Assembly: GCA_019113915.1 (NCBI GenBank)
Contig: DXGM01000031.1
Coordinates: 1 to 55,439, forward strand
Reading direction: 5' to 3'
DNA: 55,439 bases
From: Candidatus Gordonibacter avicola
Lineage (GTDB): Bacteria > Actinomycetota > Coriobacteriia > Coriobacteriales > Eggerthellaceae
The translations under genes were made by a program, and so were the position numbers. Below are positions 39,948 to 49,463 of the stretch, piece after piece. Below the pieces are notes generated by a model that saw only the letters and a program-made list of their open reading frames with translations, did not search any database and was not told the DNA's origin. The first letter of the stretch is position 1, and each line of letters opens with the position of its first letter.

Positions 39948-40255
39948 CCCAAGCCCGAAGGCGCCCTCAGGACGCAATCGGGGCGCACCGGCGCGAACCC
40001 GCTCCGTCCCCGCCTCCAAAACCGAGGTCGGCCTCCAGCCCCCTGCGAACAGCTTCCCGCCAGCCGAGCCGCCATGTCGTCCTCCGACAGCGCGCATCGC
40101 AGCTGAGCGCGATCGAAGCCGCAGAGGTCGATCGAAGCGCCTCTTGCGGAGCAGCGCTCCGGCGCGCAGGGCCGCGAGCGAGCGCACGGCCTCCGCAGAG
40201 ACGTCGGCGCACGCTCCTTCGAAAACCACGCGCCCTTCCCTTCGACCGCATCGCG

Positions 40256-40948
40256 TTAGAGCAGCTCTAACAGATCGGTGAGCCTTCGGATGCGCTCGTA
40301 GCCGCAGCCCTCCTCGGCTCCCGCGCGGTCGACGATCACGGGACGGATGCCCGCGGCCGCCGCCCCGTCGCCATCGGCATCGGGCCGGTCCCCCACATGC
40401 ACGGCCTCGGAAGGCGGCACCCCCAGCGCAGCGCAGGCGGCCTCGAAGATGGCGGGATCGGGCTTGCGGCGTCCGAGCGCCGCGCTCGCCACCACCGCTC
40501 CGAAGCGCGGCAGGAGGCGCAACCCTTGCAGCAAGCCCTCCAATCCGGCGTCCCAGTTCGACACGACGCCGAGCGCGAAGCCCCGCTCCTCAAGACCGTC
40601 CAGGCACTCCAAAACGTCGGGATAGGCCTTCCACTGCCCAGGCTGTCGATACGCCTCGTGCACGGCCCGCGCCATCCCCTCGGCATCGTGCTCAAGCCCC
40701 ATCCGGCGGCACACGAGCCGGTACTGGTCAAGCCATATGGTCGTCGACCCCTCCTGCGAGCACCAGAAGTCGCCGTCGCGACGGTACTCGGCCTCGTAGA
40801 ACGCCTCCATGGCCGGCATGTGCACGGCAAAGTCGTCTGTGGAAAGCGCATGGCCCCGTTCAGCCGCCACACGCGCCATCGTCTCGGCCACCGACGGGCA
40901 GGGTCTGACGAGCGTCGATCCCACGTCGAAGAGCACCTCCCGCACCAC
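40256..40948 (-). CDS. HAD-superfamily hydrolase (block B)
   Basis: 230 aa, the same length as the block A protein, with the same motifs (LFDVGSTLV, VSNWD, GRRKPDP, GDRPDAD) and the same C-terminus LTDLLELL. Start GTG at 40948 behind a GGGGAGGGGG stretch; a second GTG follows directly. It begins 12 nt after the CDF stop, matching the block A arrangement. Substrate unknown. DNA is clearly more GC-rich than the block A copy. Confidence 0.9.
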   Translation of the reverse strand: MVREVLFDVGSTLVRPCPSVAETMARVAAERGHALSTDDFAVHMPAMEAFYEAEYRRDGDFWCSQEGSTTIWLDQYRLVCRRMGLEHDAEGMARAVHEAYRQPGQWKAYPDVLECLDGLEERGFALGVVSNWDAGLEGLLQGLRLLPRFGAVVASAALGRRKPDPAIFEAACAALGVPPSEAVHVGDRPDADGDGAAAAGIRPVIVDRAGAEEGCGYERIRRLTDLLELL

Positions 40949-40960
40949 AGGCCCCCTCCC

Positions 40961-41866
40961 CTAGTCCTCGTGGCCGTCGTTCGGCTCGATATGGACGAGC
41001 ACCTCGATCACGTTCGCAAAGCGCTCCTTGACACCGGTTTCGACCTCGTCGGCCAAGCGGTGGGCGTCGGCCACGGTCATGGACGGATCCACCAGCACGT
41101 GCAGATCCGCGTAGACCTCCCCTTCCGTACCGCGCGTCCGGATGCGGTGGGCGTCCCTCACCCCGGACACCGCCAGCGCCGCTGCGCGCAGCTCGTCCTC
41201 GGGAATGCGCGCGCGGTCGGAGAGCGTGGCGAGCGCGTGCTTGAAGACGTCGTAAGCCGTGGCAAGAATGGCGGCTGTCACCACGAGCGCCATGATCGGA
41301 TCGGCCATGGGAAACCCGAGCGCCACAGCCGCAAGGCCTGCGATGACGCCCACCGAGACGAGCGCGTCGGAAAGCGTGTGGTTCGCATCGGCCGCAAGGA
41401 CCTCGCTTCTGAGGCGCTTGGCGAAGCGCCGCTCGTAGACGGTCACTCCCAGATTGACCGCGAGCGTGCCCGCCATCACGACAAACGACATCGGCCCCAC
41501 CTCGACGGTGTACGACCCCGCGGCGAGCTTCGCCGCCGCGCTCGATCCCACTTCGAACGCGGCCAACAGCAAGAGCACGCCGATCACGAGGCTCGCGTAC
41601 GTCTCGAACTTCGCATGCCCGTAGGGATGCCCCGCGTCTGCCGGACGGGCCGCGAGCGAGATGCCGACGAGCCCCACCACGTTGCCCGCCGAATCGAACA
41701 CCGAATGGATGCCGTCGGCCTGCATCGAGGCCGACCCGCTGAGCGTTCCCCAGGCGTACTTCGCCGCCGCCACCCCCAGGTTCAGCAGCAAGATGATCCA
41801 CAGCACCCGCCGGATGGAGCGCATGCGCTCGGAAACCGGATTCTTGGCCGCAAACGCCCGGGCCAT
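40961..41866 (-). CDS. Cation diffusion facilitator (CDF) metal exporter (block B)
   Basis: 301 aa from ATG 41866, which follows AAAGGGGG. Same length and motifs as block A (DGIHSVFDS, NHTLSDA, EVYADLHVLV, VHIEPNDGHED). A longer frame from 42055 runs through the tRNA-Leu gene and its terminator and is rejected. Probably co-transcribed with the downstream HAD gene. Confidence 0.94.
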   Translation of the reverse strand: MARAFAAKNPVSERMRSIRRVLWIILLLNLGVAAAKYAWGTLSGSASMQADGIHSVFDSAGNVVGLVGISLAARPADAGHPYGHAKFETYASLVIGVLLLLAAFEVGSSAAAKLAAGSYTVEVGPMSFVVMAGTLAVNLGVTVYERRFAKRLRSEVLAADANHTLSDALVSVGVIAGLAAVALGFPMADPIMALVVTAAILATAYDVFKHALATLSDRARIPEDELRAAALAVSGVRDAHRIRTRGTEGEVYADLHVLVDPSMTVADAHRLADEVETGVKERFANVIEVLVHIEPNDGHED

Positions 41867-41990
41867 GGAAACCCCCTTTCGCAGCCGTCCGACCCGCGCT
41901 CCGCGCATCCGGCAGACGCGCACCGTCCGGCAAAGCCGAAAAGCGCACCTCGAAAACGCGCACCGGAAGGAGGGGCGCTTCGCGAACGAC

Positions 41991-42013
41991 AAAAAAGCCG
42001 GCCATGGCCGGCT
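41991..42013 (-). terminator. Terminator after tRNA-Leu (block B)
   Basis: On the - strand AGCCGGCC, AT, GGCCGGCT, then TTTTTT. Same position relative to the tRNA as in block A, but a different stem sequence. Confidence 0.88.
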
Positions 42014-42023
42014 TTCGTTTTCA

Positions 42024-42112
42024 TGGTGTCGGAGGCGGGATTTGAACCCGCACACCCGTTAGATGGGCACTAGCACCTCAAGCTAGCGTGTCTGCCGTTC
42101 CACCACTCCGAC
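42024..42112 (-). tRNA. tRNA-Leu (GAG), block B
   Basis: Same acceptor, anticodon stem and T-arm as the block A tRNA-Leu, with differences confined to the variable arm (CCCATCTAACGGG against CCCGTATAAGGG). Anticodon GAG, encoded CCA. Confidence 0.96.
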
Positions 42113-42139
42113 TTGTTGCCCTCAAACGCAACGGTGGTT

Positions 42140-42168
42140 ATTTTACCCGAACCCCTCTTTGTTGTGAA
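42140..42168 (-). promoter_or_regulatory. tRNA-Leu promoter (block B)
   Basis: On the - strand, -35 TTCACA (42168-42163), 17-bp spacer, -10 TAAAAT (42145-42140). Confidence 0.75.
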
Positions 42169-42263
42169 GGGGGAAATTTCGCGAATTTCCCCGCAATCGC
42201 CGATCCTCGCGCGCTTGCCGGACAGACGCTGGAACCCCGTCGCACCCGCGACCCCGTCCGACG

Positions 42264-44477
42264 CTATCGGACAACCGCGTCTGCAGGTTCTTCGGAATCG
42301 GACGGCGCACAAAAACCGAGATCGGCAGGGGCTTCCGACGTCGCGGCGCAGCCCCCACAGCCGTCGCACGCGCTTCCGCATACGCAACCTCCCCTGCCCG
42401 CGCGCTCCCTGCGTCTCATGCGCCGCAGCGCGATCGCGGCAAGCGCCGCCACCAACGCCGCCAGGGCCAAACTCGCCGCGCCCGCAAGCCCCGCGCTCAA
42501 CGCCAGTCCCACGCCGCGCACGACCAGCGCCGCCGTCCACGCAACCACAAGCTGTCCGAACGCCATGCCAAGGGCCCAGCGGCTTCCCAACTCGCGCCTC
42601 ACCGATGCGATGGCCGCGATGCAAGGCGTGTACAGCAGGCAGAACACCAAAAGCCCGAGCGCCGCGAGCGGCGTGATGGCCGCCACGAGCGTCGCGGTCG
42701 AGCCGAACAGCACCGACAATGTGGAGACGACGCTCTCCTTAGCCATGACGCCCGTGACAAGCGCCGTGGAGACGCGCCAATCGCCAAAACCAAGCGGCGC
42801 GAACACCGGCGCGATCCACCCCGCCACCACGGCCAAGATGCTGTCCTGCGAGTCGGCCACCACGTTCAGCCCGAAGTCGAACGTCTGCAAGAACCAGATG
42901 ACGATGGTGGCGATGAAGATGACGGTGAACGCGCGTTCGAGAAAGTCCTTCGCCTTCTCCCAGAGCATCTGCGCCACGTTGCGCGCGCTCGGCATGCGGT
43001 AGTTCGGCAGCTCCATGACGAATGGCACAGCCTCGCCCGAGAACATCGTCGAGCGCATGAGCAGGGCCACGAGTACGCCCACCGCGATGCCGCCGAAGTA
43101 CAGCCCCACCATCACCGCCGCCCCGTTCGCCGGAAAGAACGCTGCGACGAAGAAGGCGTAGATGGGCAGCTTCGCCGAACAGCTCATGAACGGCGTGAGC
43201 AGGATGGTCATCTTGCGGTCGCGCTCGGACGGCAGCGTGCGGCTGGCCATGACCGCCGGCACCGTGCAGCCGAAACCCACGAGCATGGGCACGATGGACC
43301 GCCCCGACAGCCCGATGCGCCGCAGCAGCTTGTCCATGACGAACGCCACGCGCGCCATGTAGCCCGAGTCCTCCAACAGCGACAGGAAGAAGAACAGGGT
43401 GACGATGGTGGGCAGGAAGCTGAGCACGCTGCCCACGCCGTTGAACACGCCGTCGATGACGAGCGATTGCAGCACCTCGTTCACCTGTGCGGCCGCAAGC
43501 CCCGACGCCACCGCGTCGGTGAGCGCCGTGATGCCCGCATCGAGCATCTCCGACAGCCACGCTCCCACCACATTGAACGTGAGCCAGAACACGAGCGCCA
43601 TGATGGCGACGAACGCAGGAATGGCCGTGAACGGCCCGGTGAGCAGCTTGTCTATCGCCGTGCTGCGCGCATGCTCGCGGCTCTCCTGCGGCCTCACCAC
43701 CGTGGCTTCGCACACGCGTCCGATGAAGCTGAACCGCATATCGGCGATGGCCGCCGAGCGGTCAAGGCCGCGCTCGGCTTCCATTTGGCAGATGATGTGC
43801 TCGAGCGCATCCTTCTCGTTCTGGTCGAGTTCGAGACGCTCGAGCACCAGCTCGTCGCCTTCGGCCAGCTTGCTCGCGGCGAAGCGCGGCGGGATGCCCG
43901 CGCGCTCGGCGTGGTCCTCGATGAGCGCCATGATGCCGTGCAGGCACCGATGCACAGCGCCGCTGTGCTCGTCGGGAGCGCAGAAATCCTGGCGCACGGG
44001 CGGCTCCTGGAAGCGCGCGACGTGCAGCGCGTGGTCCACCAACTCGGCTGTGCCCTCGTTCTTCGACGCCGAGATGGGCACGACGGGGATGCCCAGCAGC
44101 TTCTCCATCTCGTTCACGTGGATGGTGCCGCCGTTGCCCTCCACCTCGTCCATCATGTTGAGGGCCAGCACCATGGGCATGCCCAGCTCCATGAGCTGCA
44201 TCGTGAGGTACAGGTTGCGCTCGACGTTCGTGGCGTCCACGATGTTGATGATGCCGCGCGGCCGCTCGTCGAGCAGGAAGCGGCGCGTCACCACCTCCTC
44301 GCTCGAGTACGGCGACATGGAGTAGATGCCCGGCAGGTCGGTGACCAGCGCCTCGGGATGGCCCTTGATGCAGCCGTCCTTGCGGTCCACGGTCACGCCG
44401 GGGAAGTTGCCCACGTGCTGGTTCGAGCCGGTCAGCTGGTTGAACAGCGTCGTCTTGCCGCAGTTCTGGTTGCCCAC
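42264..44477 (-). CDS. feoB: Ferrous iron transporter FeoB, 5' end unclear
   Basis: At least 737 aa. FeoB imports Fe2+ with an N-terminal G-protein domain. G1 GNQNCGKTT, G2 PGVTVDRKDG, G3 DLPGIYS and G4 NMMDE are intact. The membrane part has the gate motifs (GFGCTVPAVMASRTL, FMSCSAKLPIYAFF). The C-terminus is Cys-rich (GGCVCGSACDGCGGC). The first possible normal start (GTG 44477) falls at the Val of the G1 loop itself, which would remove the preceding strand. The frame is open further up (..PLPEGTPLTFAL-VGNQNCGK) to a TGA near 44,606 but has no ATG/GTG/TTG. A CTG start, a frameshift from feoA or a sequence error are possible. Only block B has feo. Confidence 0.9.
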   Translation of the reverse strand: MGNQNCGKTTLFNQLTGSNQHVGNFPGVTVDRKDGCIKGHPEALVTDLPGIYSMSPYSSEEVVTRRFLLDERPRGIINIVDATNVERNLYLTMQLMELGMPMVLALNMMDEVEGNGGTIHVNEMEKLLGIPVVPISASKNEGTAELVDHALHVARFQEPPVRQDFCAPDEHSGAVHRCLHGIMALIEDHAERAGIPPRFAASKLAEGDELVLERLELDQNEKDALEHIICQMEAERGLDRSAAIADMRFSFIGRVCEATVVRPQESREHARSTAIDKLLTGPFTAIPAFVAIMALVFWLTFNVVGAWLSEMLDAGITALTDAVASGLAAAQVNEVLQSLVIDGVFNGVGSVLSFLPTIVTLFFFLSLLEDSGYMARVAFVMDKLLRRIGLSGRSIVPMLVGFGCTVPAVMASRTLPSERDRKMTILLTPFMSCSAKLPIYAFFVAAFFPANGAAVMVGLYFGGIAVGVLVALLMRSTMFSGEAVPFVMELPNYRMPSARNVAQMLWEKAKDFLERAFTVIFIATIVIWFLQTFDFGLNVVADSQDSILAVVAGWIAPVFAPLGFGDWRVSTALVTGVMAKESVVSTLSVLFGSTATLVAAITPLAALGLLVFCLLYTPCIAAIASVRRELGSRWALGMAFGQLVVAWTAALVVRGVGLALSAGLAGAASLALAALVAALAAIALRRMRRRERAGRGGCVCGSACDGCGGCAATSEAPADLGFCAPSDSEEPADAVVR

Positions 44478-44839
44478 GAGGGCGAAGGTGAGCGGCGTGC
44501 CTTCCGGCAGGGGATGCTCTTTGGAGCGATCGTGGAACCTGCCCCCTCGCCCAAGCCCGGATGGGGGACGGGCTTGCTGGAAACGGGCCCCTCCGGCACG
44601 TCAACCGCGTCGCGCACGTCGACAACCTCGATCTTGCGCGCGTCATCGCGCCTGAGCGTCAATTCGTAGCCGCGAACGCGCACTTCGATCGGATCGCCCA
44701 GGGGCGCATGCTTCACTATGGTGGCATCGACCGACGGCACAATGCCCATGTCCAAGAAATGCTGCCGTAGCGACCCTTCGCCGCCCACGGCGGCCACGGT
44801 CGCGGTTTTCCCAATGGGAAGATCGTCCAGTGTTGCCAA
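44432..44839 (-). CDS. feoA: FeoA-domain protein
   Basis: 135 aa from TTG 44839, which has GAGGAG 7 nt upstream. The SH3-like FeoA domain (LPIGKTATVAAVGGEGSLRQHFLDMGIVP...GYELTLRRDDARKIEV) covers roughly the first 85 residues. The remainder is low-complexity and is then read out of frame across the start of feoB, ending 46 nt inside it. Typical FeoA is 75-85 aa, so the tail is probably not functional, or marks a frameshift in an original FeoA-FeoB fusion. FeoA supports FeoB-mediated Fe2+ uptake. Confidence 0.82.
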   Translation of the reverse strand: MATLDDLPIGKTATVAAVGGEGSLRQHFLDMGIVPSVDATIVKHAPLGDPIEVRVRGYELTLRRDDARKIEVVDVRDAVDVPEGPVSSKPVPHPGLGEGAGSTIAPKSIPCRKARRSPSPSWATRTAARRRCSTS

Positions 44840-45116
44840 CGTCCGTCTCCTCGTATCGGCGGGACGCCCCCGCCCTGCCGTCTTGCCCGTCAAAATGCCT
44901 GAAGCACAGGGTAACCCGAAACCGGCCGCAACGAGCGAAAGCCTTTGCGGCGACGAGCGATTCGCCGCAATCCGAAACCGATTACGCCCGTCTGAGAGAT
45001 GCGCCTCCCCGCACTTTGGCCGAGCGGCTTCCCAAGCCGAAGCCCGCACCGCCCTTTCGCCTCCCCGTGCGCGCGTCCCAACTCCATCCTCGCGCCGCGC
45101 ACCGCGCAAGCGCTGA
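44840..45116. other. Gap between secG and feoA (block B)
   Basis: About 280 bp between the secG terminator and feoA. I see no gene, no clear promoter pair and no convincing Fur/DtxR palindrome. Confidence 0.5.
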
Positions 45117-45156
45117 AACAAAATGCCGTCCGAACGGGCGAACCCGCGCGGACGGC
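45117..45156 (-). terminator. Terminator after secG (block B)
   Basis: On the - strand GCCGTCCG (45156-45149) and CGGACGGC (45132-45125) pair, followed by the T-rich ATTTTGTTT. Confidence 0.8.
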
Positions 45157-45192
45157 ACCGAAAAAGCGAAAGCCGCGGCCTGCGTCGACGCG

Positions 45193-45444
45193 TTATCCGA
45201 TCGACCCTTTCGGATAGACGATCATGAGCACGATGAGCGACAGCATGAACACGATCGCAAGCGCGATGGTGATGCGGTCGAGGTTCTTCTCGACGATGCT
45301 CGTGCCGGTCTGCGTGGAGTACACCGAACTCGCGATCATGTCGGAGATGCCAGTGCCCTTGCCAGAGTGCAGCAGGATGAACACGATGAGGCCGATGCCC
45401 GACAGAACGAGCAGGACGAGCATGATGATGAGGAGCGGATTCAA
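45193..45444 (-). CDS. secG: Preprotein translocase subunit SecG (block B)
   Basis: 83 aa, TTG start (45444) behind GAGGG, as in block A. Two membrane helices around LLHSGKGTGISDMIASS. Ends VYPKGSIG, two residues shorter than the block A protein. Separated from gpmI by about 250 bp and followed by its own terminator. Confidence 0.93.
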   Translation of the reverse strand: MNPLLIIMLVLLVLSGIGLIVFILLHSGKGTGISDMIASSVYSTQTGTSIVEKNLDRITIALAIVFMLSLIVLMIVYPKGSIG

Positions 45445-45493
45445 GGCTTCCCTCTTCCTTCAAACAACGATGACAACGGTACGCAAGTTGCTA

Positions 45494-45522
45494 AGTATAG
45501 CGAAACCTGCCCGCGAGGGCAA
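45494..45522 (-). promoter_or_regulatory. secG promoter (block B)
   Basis: On the - strand, -35 TTGCCC (45522-45517), 17-bp spacer, -10 TATACT (45499-45494); identical hexamers and spacing to block A. Confidence 0.75.
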
Positions 45523-45575
45523 GGAGGGAGGGCAGTTCGGCCCGATCCCTCCATCGAAACGCGACCGTCGGCCAA

Positions 45576-45623
45576 CCAGGTCGGCCGGCCAGGTCGGCCG
45601 GCCATCGACCGGCCATCGACCGG
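45576..45623. repeat. Short tandem repeats upstream of secG (block B)
   Basis: Two copies of CCAGGTCGGCCGG (13 bp) followed by two copies of CCATCGACCGG (11 bp). GC-rich simple repeats between gpmI and secG. Confidence 0.75.
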
Positions 45624-45693
45624 TCACGGCCGGCGCCGATCGCAACGGAGCCTCGACGCTCGGACCGCAGGGAGGCGCCGCACGCGCCTCTCG

Positions 45694-47262
45694 TCAGGCC
45701 AGAAGGCTCTTGCCCGTCATGGCCTGCGGCGCGTCGAGGCCCATGAGGGCAAGCAGCGTGGGCGCGATGTCGCAGAGCGCCCCTTGGCGGCCGTCGAGCT
45801 CGCGCCCCGTGCCCGCGTAGTCCACCAGGACGAGGGGCACGAGGGCCGTCGTATGGGCCGTGTGCGGCGTGCCGTCGTCGGCGATCATCTTGTCGGCGTT
45901 GCCGTGGTCGGCCGTCACGAGCGCGACGCCGCCCTTGCGCTTAAGCGCGGCCAGCACCTCGCCCACGCCCGCGTCCACGGCCTCCACGGCCGCCACCGCG
46001 GCGGGGATCACGCCCGTGTGCCCCACCATGTCGGGGTTGGCGAAGTTCACGACGTACACGTCGGCCGCGTCAGCGTCGATGGCCGCCGCCAGCGTCCGCG
46101 CCACCTCCGGCTCGCTCATCTCGGGCTGCAGGTCGTAGGTGGCCACTTTGGGGCTGGGGATGAGCGCGCGCTCCTCGCCCGCCTTCGGCTCCTCGCGCCC
46201 GCCGTTGAAAAAGAACGTCACGTGGGCGTACTTCTCGGTCTCGGCGATATGGTACTGGCGCAGGCCCGCCGCGGCCAACACGTCGGCCAGCACGTCCTCG
46301 GGAAACTCCTTGGGGAAGGCCACCGGCGCGGGGATGTCCGGGTCGTACTCGGTCAGGCACACGAAACCCACCTGGGGCCACGCCCCGCGCGCGAAGCCGT
46401 CGAAGGAGGGGTCCGCCATCGCGCGCGTGAGCTCGCGGGCGCGGTCGGGACGGAAGTTGAAGAACACCACGGCGTCGCCGTCGCGCACACCCCGGTCGGA
46501 AAGCGCCACGGGCTCGACGAACTCGTCGGTGACGCCGGCGGCGTAGGAGGCCTCCATCACCTCGCGCGCAGACGCGTCCGTGCGCGGCTCGGCCCGCACC
46601 ACGGCGCGCCAGGCACGCTCGACACGCTCCCAGCGCTTGTCGCGGTCCATCGCGTAGTAGCGCCCGGAGATGCTGGCGATCTCGACGGCGCAGCCGTCGT
46701 CGGCAAGCTCGGCCGCCACGGACTCGAGCTCTTCGAGGTAGCCCGCCCCGCTCTTCGGCGGCACGTCGCGGCCGTCCATGAAACAGTGCAGGGCGATGCG
46801 GGCCACGCCGGCGGCCTTCGCGGCGCGCATGAGGGCGTAGAGATGGGCGTTGGAGGAGTGCACGCCCCCGTCGGACACGAGGCCCATGAAGTGCAGCGCC
46901 GCTCCAGGTTGGGCGGCCGCCGAGAACGCGCCGACCAGCACGGGGTTCGCGGCCAGCGAGCCGTCGGCGCAGGCGCGGTTGATGCGCGTGAGCTCCTGGT
47001 GGACCACCCGTCCCGCGCCGATGTTGAGGTGCCCCACCTCGGAGTTGCCCATCTGCCCCGCGGGAAGGCCCACGGCCTCGCCCGACGCCTCGAGCCTCGT
47101 CCAGGGACGCTCGGCGAAAAGCGCGTCGAGGTTCGGGGTGCGCGCCTGGAAGATGGCGTTGCCGGGCCCCGGCTCGGCAAGGCCGAAGCCGTCCATGATC
47201 ACGAGGCAGACAGGCAACGCAAGGCCGTCCTTCGCCGTCGGGGCTTCTTCGAGTTCGCTCAT
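45694..47262 (-). CDS. gpmI: Cofactor-independent phosphoglycerate mutase (block B)
   Basis: 522 aa, ATG 47262 with GGAGG 8 nt upstream. Same signatures as block A (IMDGFGLAEPGPGN, NSEVGHLNIGAGRV, MDGRDVPPKS, DHGNADKM) and the same C-terminus (AMTGKSLLA). A longer frame from 47313 only reads the spacer. The leader lacks the palindromic repeat that carries the start in block A. Confidence 0.95.
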   Translation of the reverse strand: MSELEEAPTAKDGLALPVCLVIMDGFGLAEPGPGNAIFQARTPNLDALFAERPWTRLEASGEAVGLPAGQMGNSEVGHLNIGAGRVVHQELTRINRACADGSLAANPVLVGAFSAAAQPGAALHFMGLVSDGGVHSSNAHLYALMRAAKAAGVARIALHCFMDGRDVPPKSGAGYLEELESVAAELADDGCAVEIASISGRYYAMDRDKRWERVERAWRAVVRAEPRTDASAREVMEASYAAGVTDEFVEPVALSDRGVRDGDAVVFFNFRPDRARELTRAMADPSFDGFARGAWPQVGFVCLTEYDPDIPAPVAFPKEFPEDVLADVLAAAGLRQYHIAETEKYAHVTFFFNGGREEPKAGEERALIPSPKVATYDLQPEMSEPEVARTLAAAIDADAADVYVVNFANPDMVGHTGVIPAAVAAVEAVDAGVGEVLAALKRKGGVALVTADHGNADKMIADDGTPHTAHTTALVPLVLVDYAGTGRELDGRQGALCDIAPTLLALMGLDAPQAMTGKSLLA

Positions 47263-47293
47263 TTCGCTCGCCTCCGCTCGTTTCGACAAGGGG

Positions 47294-48064
47294 TTACCGG
47301 CACGCCTCGACAAGCTGGACGAACGACTCCGCCTTGAGGCTCGCGCCGCCCACGAGGCCGCCGTCGATGTCCGGCTGGGCCATGAGGCCCTCCACGTTGC
47401 CCGGGTTCATGGAGCCGCCGTACAGCACGCGCATGGATTCGGCCGTCTCGGCGTCGAACAGCTCCGCAAGCGTCGCACGGACGGCGGCGCACACGGCCTG
47501 GGCCTGCTCGGGCGTGGCCGTGCGGCCCGTCCCGATGGCCCAAATGGGCTCGTAGGCCACCACGCAGCGCGCGGCGTCGCGCGCGTCAACGCCGGCGAAC
47601 GCGGCGCGCACCTGGGCGGTGACGTACTTCTCGGTGGTTCCCTCGTCGCGCACCGCCAACGACTCGCCCACGCACACGATGGCGTACAGCCCCGCGCCGA
47701 CGAGGGCCTTCACCTTGCGGTTCACGTCCTCGTTCGTCTCCCCGAACAGCTCGCGGCGCTCGGAATGGCCGACGATCGAGCACGCGCAGCCGATCTCTTT
47801 GATCATGGGGACGGACACCTCGCCGGTGAAGGCGCCCTTCGGCTCCCAGTACACGTTCTGCGCGCCGACGGCGATCTTGGTCCTGTCGAAATCGAGCACG
47901 GTCTTGGCGGGCTTGAGATCGACGAACGGCGGGCAGATGACGATGTCGAGCGCTTCGGGCCATTCCTTGTCGTACTGGTTCGATATCTCCTGCGTGAGCA
48001 CCACCGCCTCGCCCACCGTGTTGTTCATCTTCCAATTGCCCGCCATCATCGGCTTGCGTGCCAT
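47294..48064 (-). CDS. tpiA: Triose-phosphate isomerase (block B)
   Basis: 256 aa, ATG 48064 after GGAAGG. Catalytic Lys (GNWKMNN), His (GHSERRELFGE) and Glu (AYEPIWAIGTG) are present. Nearly the same protein as block A, with substitutions concentrated in the C-terminal half, while third codon positions are shifted to G/C. Only 31 bp before gpmI, so the two are probably co-transcribed. Confidence 0.96.
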   Translation of the reverse strand: MARKPMMAGNWKMNNTVGEAVVLTQEISNQYDKEWPEALDIVICPPFVDLKPAKTVLDFDRTKIAVGAQNVYWEPKGAFTGEVSVPMIKEIGCACSIVGHSERRELFGETNEDVNRKVKALVGAGLYAIVCVGESLAVRDEGTTEKYVTAQVRAAFAGVDARDAARCVVAYEPIWAIGTGRTATPEQAQAVCAAVRATLAELFDAETAESMRVLYGGSMNPGNVEGLMAQPDIDGGLVGGASLKAESFVQLVEACR

Positions 48065-48278
48065 GGGGCCTTCCTTTCCTTGGTTGTCCGCGCCTTCGCG
48101 GCGTCTGCCGAGAAAACGCCCTGCCGAGCTTCCCGCATCCCGTCCTCAAGCCTGAAAGCCGACCGTCCGAGCGCCCTTCCCTGGTGCGGGCGCGATCGCG
48201 CCGAGGCCTCCGCGCCGACGCGAAGAGCGGCGCGGGAGGCGGCGTTCCTTCGGACGCGACGCCGATGGAAGAGGCGCG

Positions 48279-49463
48279 CTAGCGCAGCGCCTCCACGCCC
48301 GGCAGCGCCTCGCCCTGCACGAGCTCCATCGAGGCGCCGCCGCCGGTGGAGATGAACGTCATCTTCTCGGCAAGGCCGAACTTGTTCACGGCCGCCACGC
48401 TGTCGCCGCCGCCGATGATCGTATCCGCGTCGGCGTTGGCCGCCACGGCCTCGGCCACGGCCCGCGTGCCCGCCGCGAACGGCTCCATCTCGAACACGCC
48501 CATCGGACCGTTCCAGAACACGGTCTTCGCCTCGGCCACGGCCTCGGCGTAGAGCTTTGCCGTCTCGGGCCCGATGTCGAGGCCCATCATAGCATCGGGG
48601 ATGGCGTCGGCCGAAACCGTGAGCGTTTCGGCATCTTCGGCGAAACGGTCGGCGCACACCACGTCCACCGGCAGAAGCAGCCGCACGCCGCGCTCCTCGG
48701 CCTTCGCGATCATCGCGCCCGCGCGCTCCACCCAGTCCTCTTCCTTGAGCGACGCGCCCACGGCCTTGCCCTGCGCGAGCAAAAACGTGAAGCACATGCC
48801 GCCGCCGATGACGAGCGTGTCGCACGTGTCCATGAGCGCGTCGATGACCTTGATCTTGTCGGACACCTTCGAGCCTCCGAGGATGGCGGCGAAAGGCCGC
48901 CTCGGCGCCTCGAGCATGCCCGTGAGCGTGGACACCTCGCGCTGCATGAGGTAGCCCGCGTACGCCGGCAGAAGCGCCGCCACGCCTGCCGTGGAGGCAT
49001 GTGCCCGGTGAGCGGTGCCGAACGCGTCGTTCACGTACGCTTCGGCCAGCGCCGCCAGCTGCTCGCAGAAGGCGGGGTCGTTCTTCTTCTCGCGCTTGTC
49101 GAAGCGCAGGTTCTCCAGCAGAAGCACGTCGCCGTCGCCGAGCGCGGCGGCCTTCGCCTGCGCGTCGGGCCCCACGGTGTCGGCGGCGAAGGCCACGGGG
49201 CGGCCCAGAAGCTCGGCGAGGCGCAGCGCGGCGGGGCGCAGCGTGAACGCCTCCTCGAAGCCCTCCCCCGCCGGACGGCCGAGGTGGCTCGCGAGGATGA
49301 CCCGCGCGCCGTCGCCGACGAGCTTCTCGATGGTGGGCAGCGCCGCGCGGATGCGGGTGTCGTCGGTCACGGCGCCGTCTTTCACCGGCACGTTGAAATC
49401 GACGCGCACGAGCACGCGCCTGCCCCGCGCGTCCAGTTCATCGATGGTTTTGATCTCGCTCAT
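48279..49463 (-). CDS. pgk: Phosphoglycerate kinase (block B)
   Basis: 394 aa, as in block A. Signatures [30 protein letters not shown] and GGGDSVAA. Start ATG 49463 with AGGAAG upstream; a GTG two codons earlier is less likely. The start lies inside the 3' end of the small membrane-protein gene, which implies coupling. About 214 bp of GC-rich, gene-free DNA separates it from tpiA. Confidence 0.96.
   Translation of the reverse strand: MSEIKTIDELDARGRRVLVRVDFNVPVKDGAVTDDTRIRAALPTIEKLVGDGARVILASHLGRPAGEGFEEAFTLRPAALRLAELLGRPVAFAADTVGPDAQAKAAALGDGDVLLLENLRFDKREKKNDPAFCEQLAALAEAYVNDAFGTAHRAHASTAGVAALLPAYAGYLMQREVSTLTGMLEAPRRPFAAILGGSKVSDKIKVIDALMDTCDTLVIGGGMCFTFLLAQGKAVGASLKEEDWVERAGAMIAKAEERGVRLLLPVDVVCADRFAEDAETLTVSADAIPDAMMGLDIGPETAKLYAEAVAEAKTVFWNGPMGVFEMEPFAAGTRAVAEAVAANADADTIIGGGDSVAAVNKFGLAEKMTFISTGGGASMELVQGEALPGVEALR

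Noticed and set aside
44830..47337. 835-codon + strand frame over feoA, secG and gpmI
   Set aside because: It is a shadow of GC-rich genes on the other strand and crosses a tRNA-like density of terminators and promoters; composition is Arg/His/Gly-rich with no domain.
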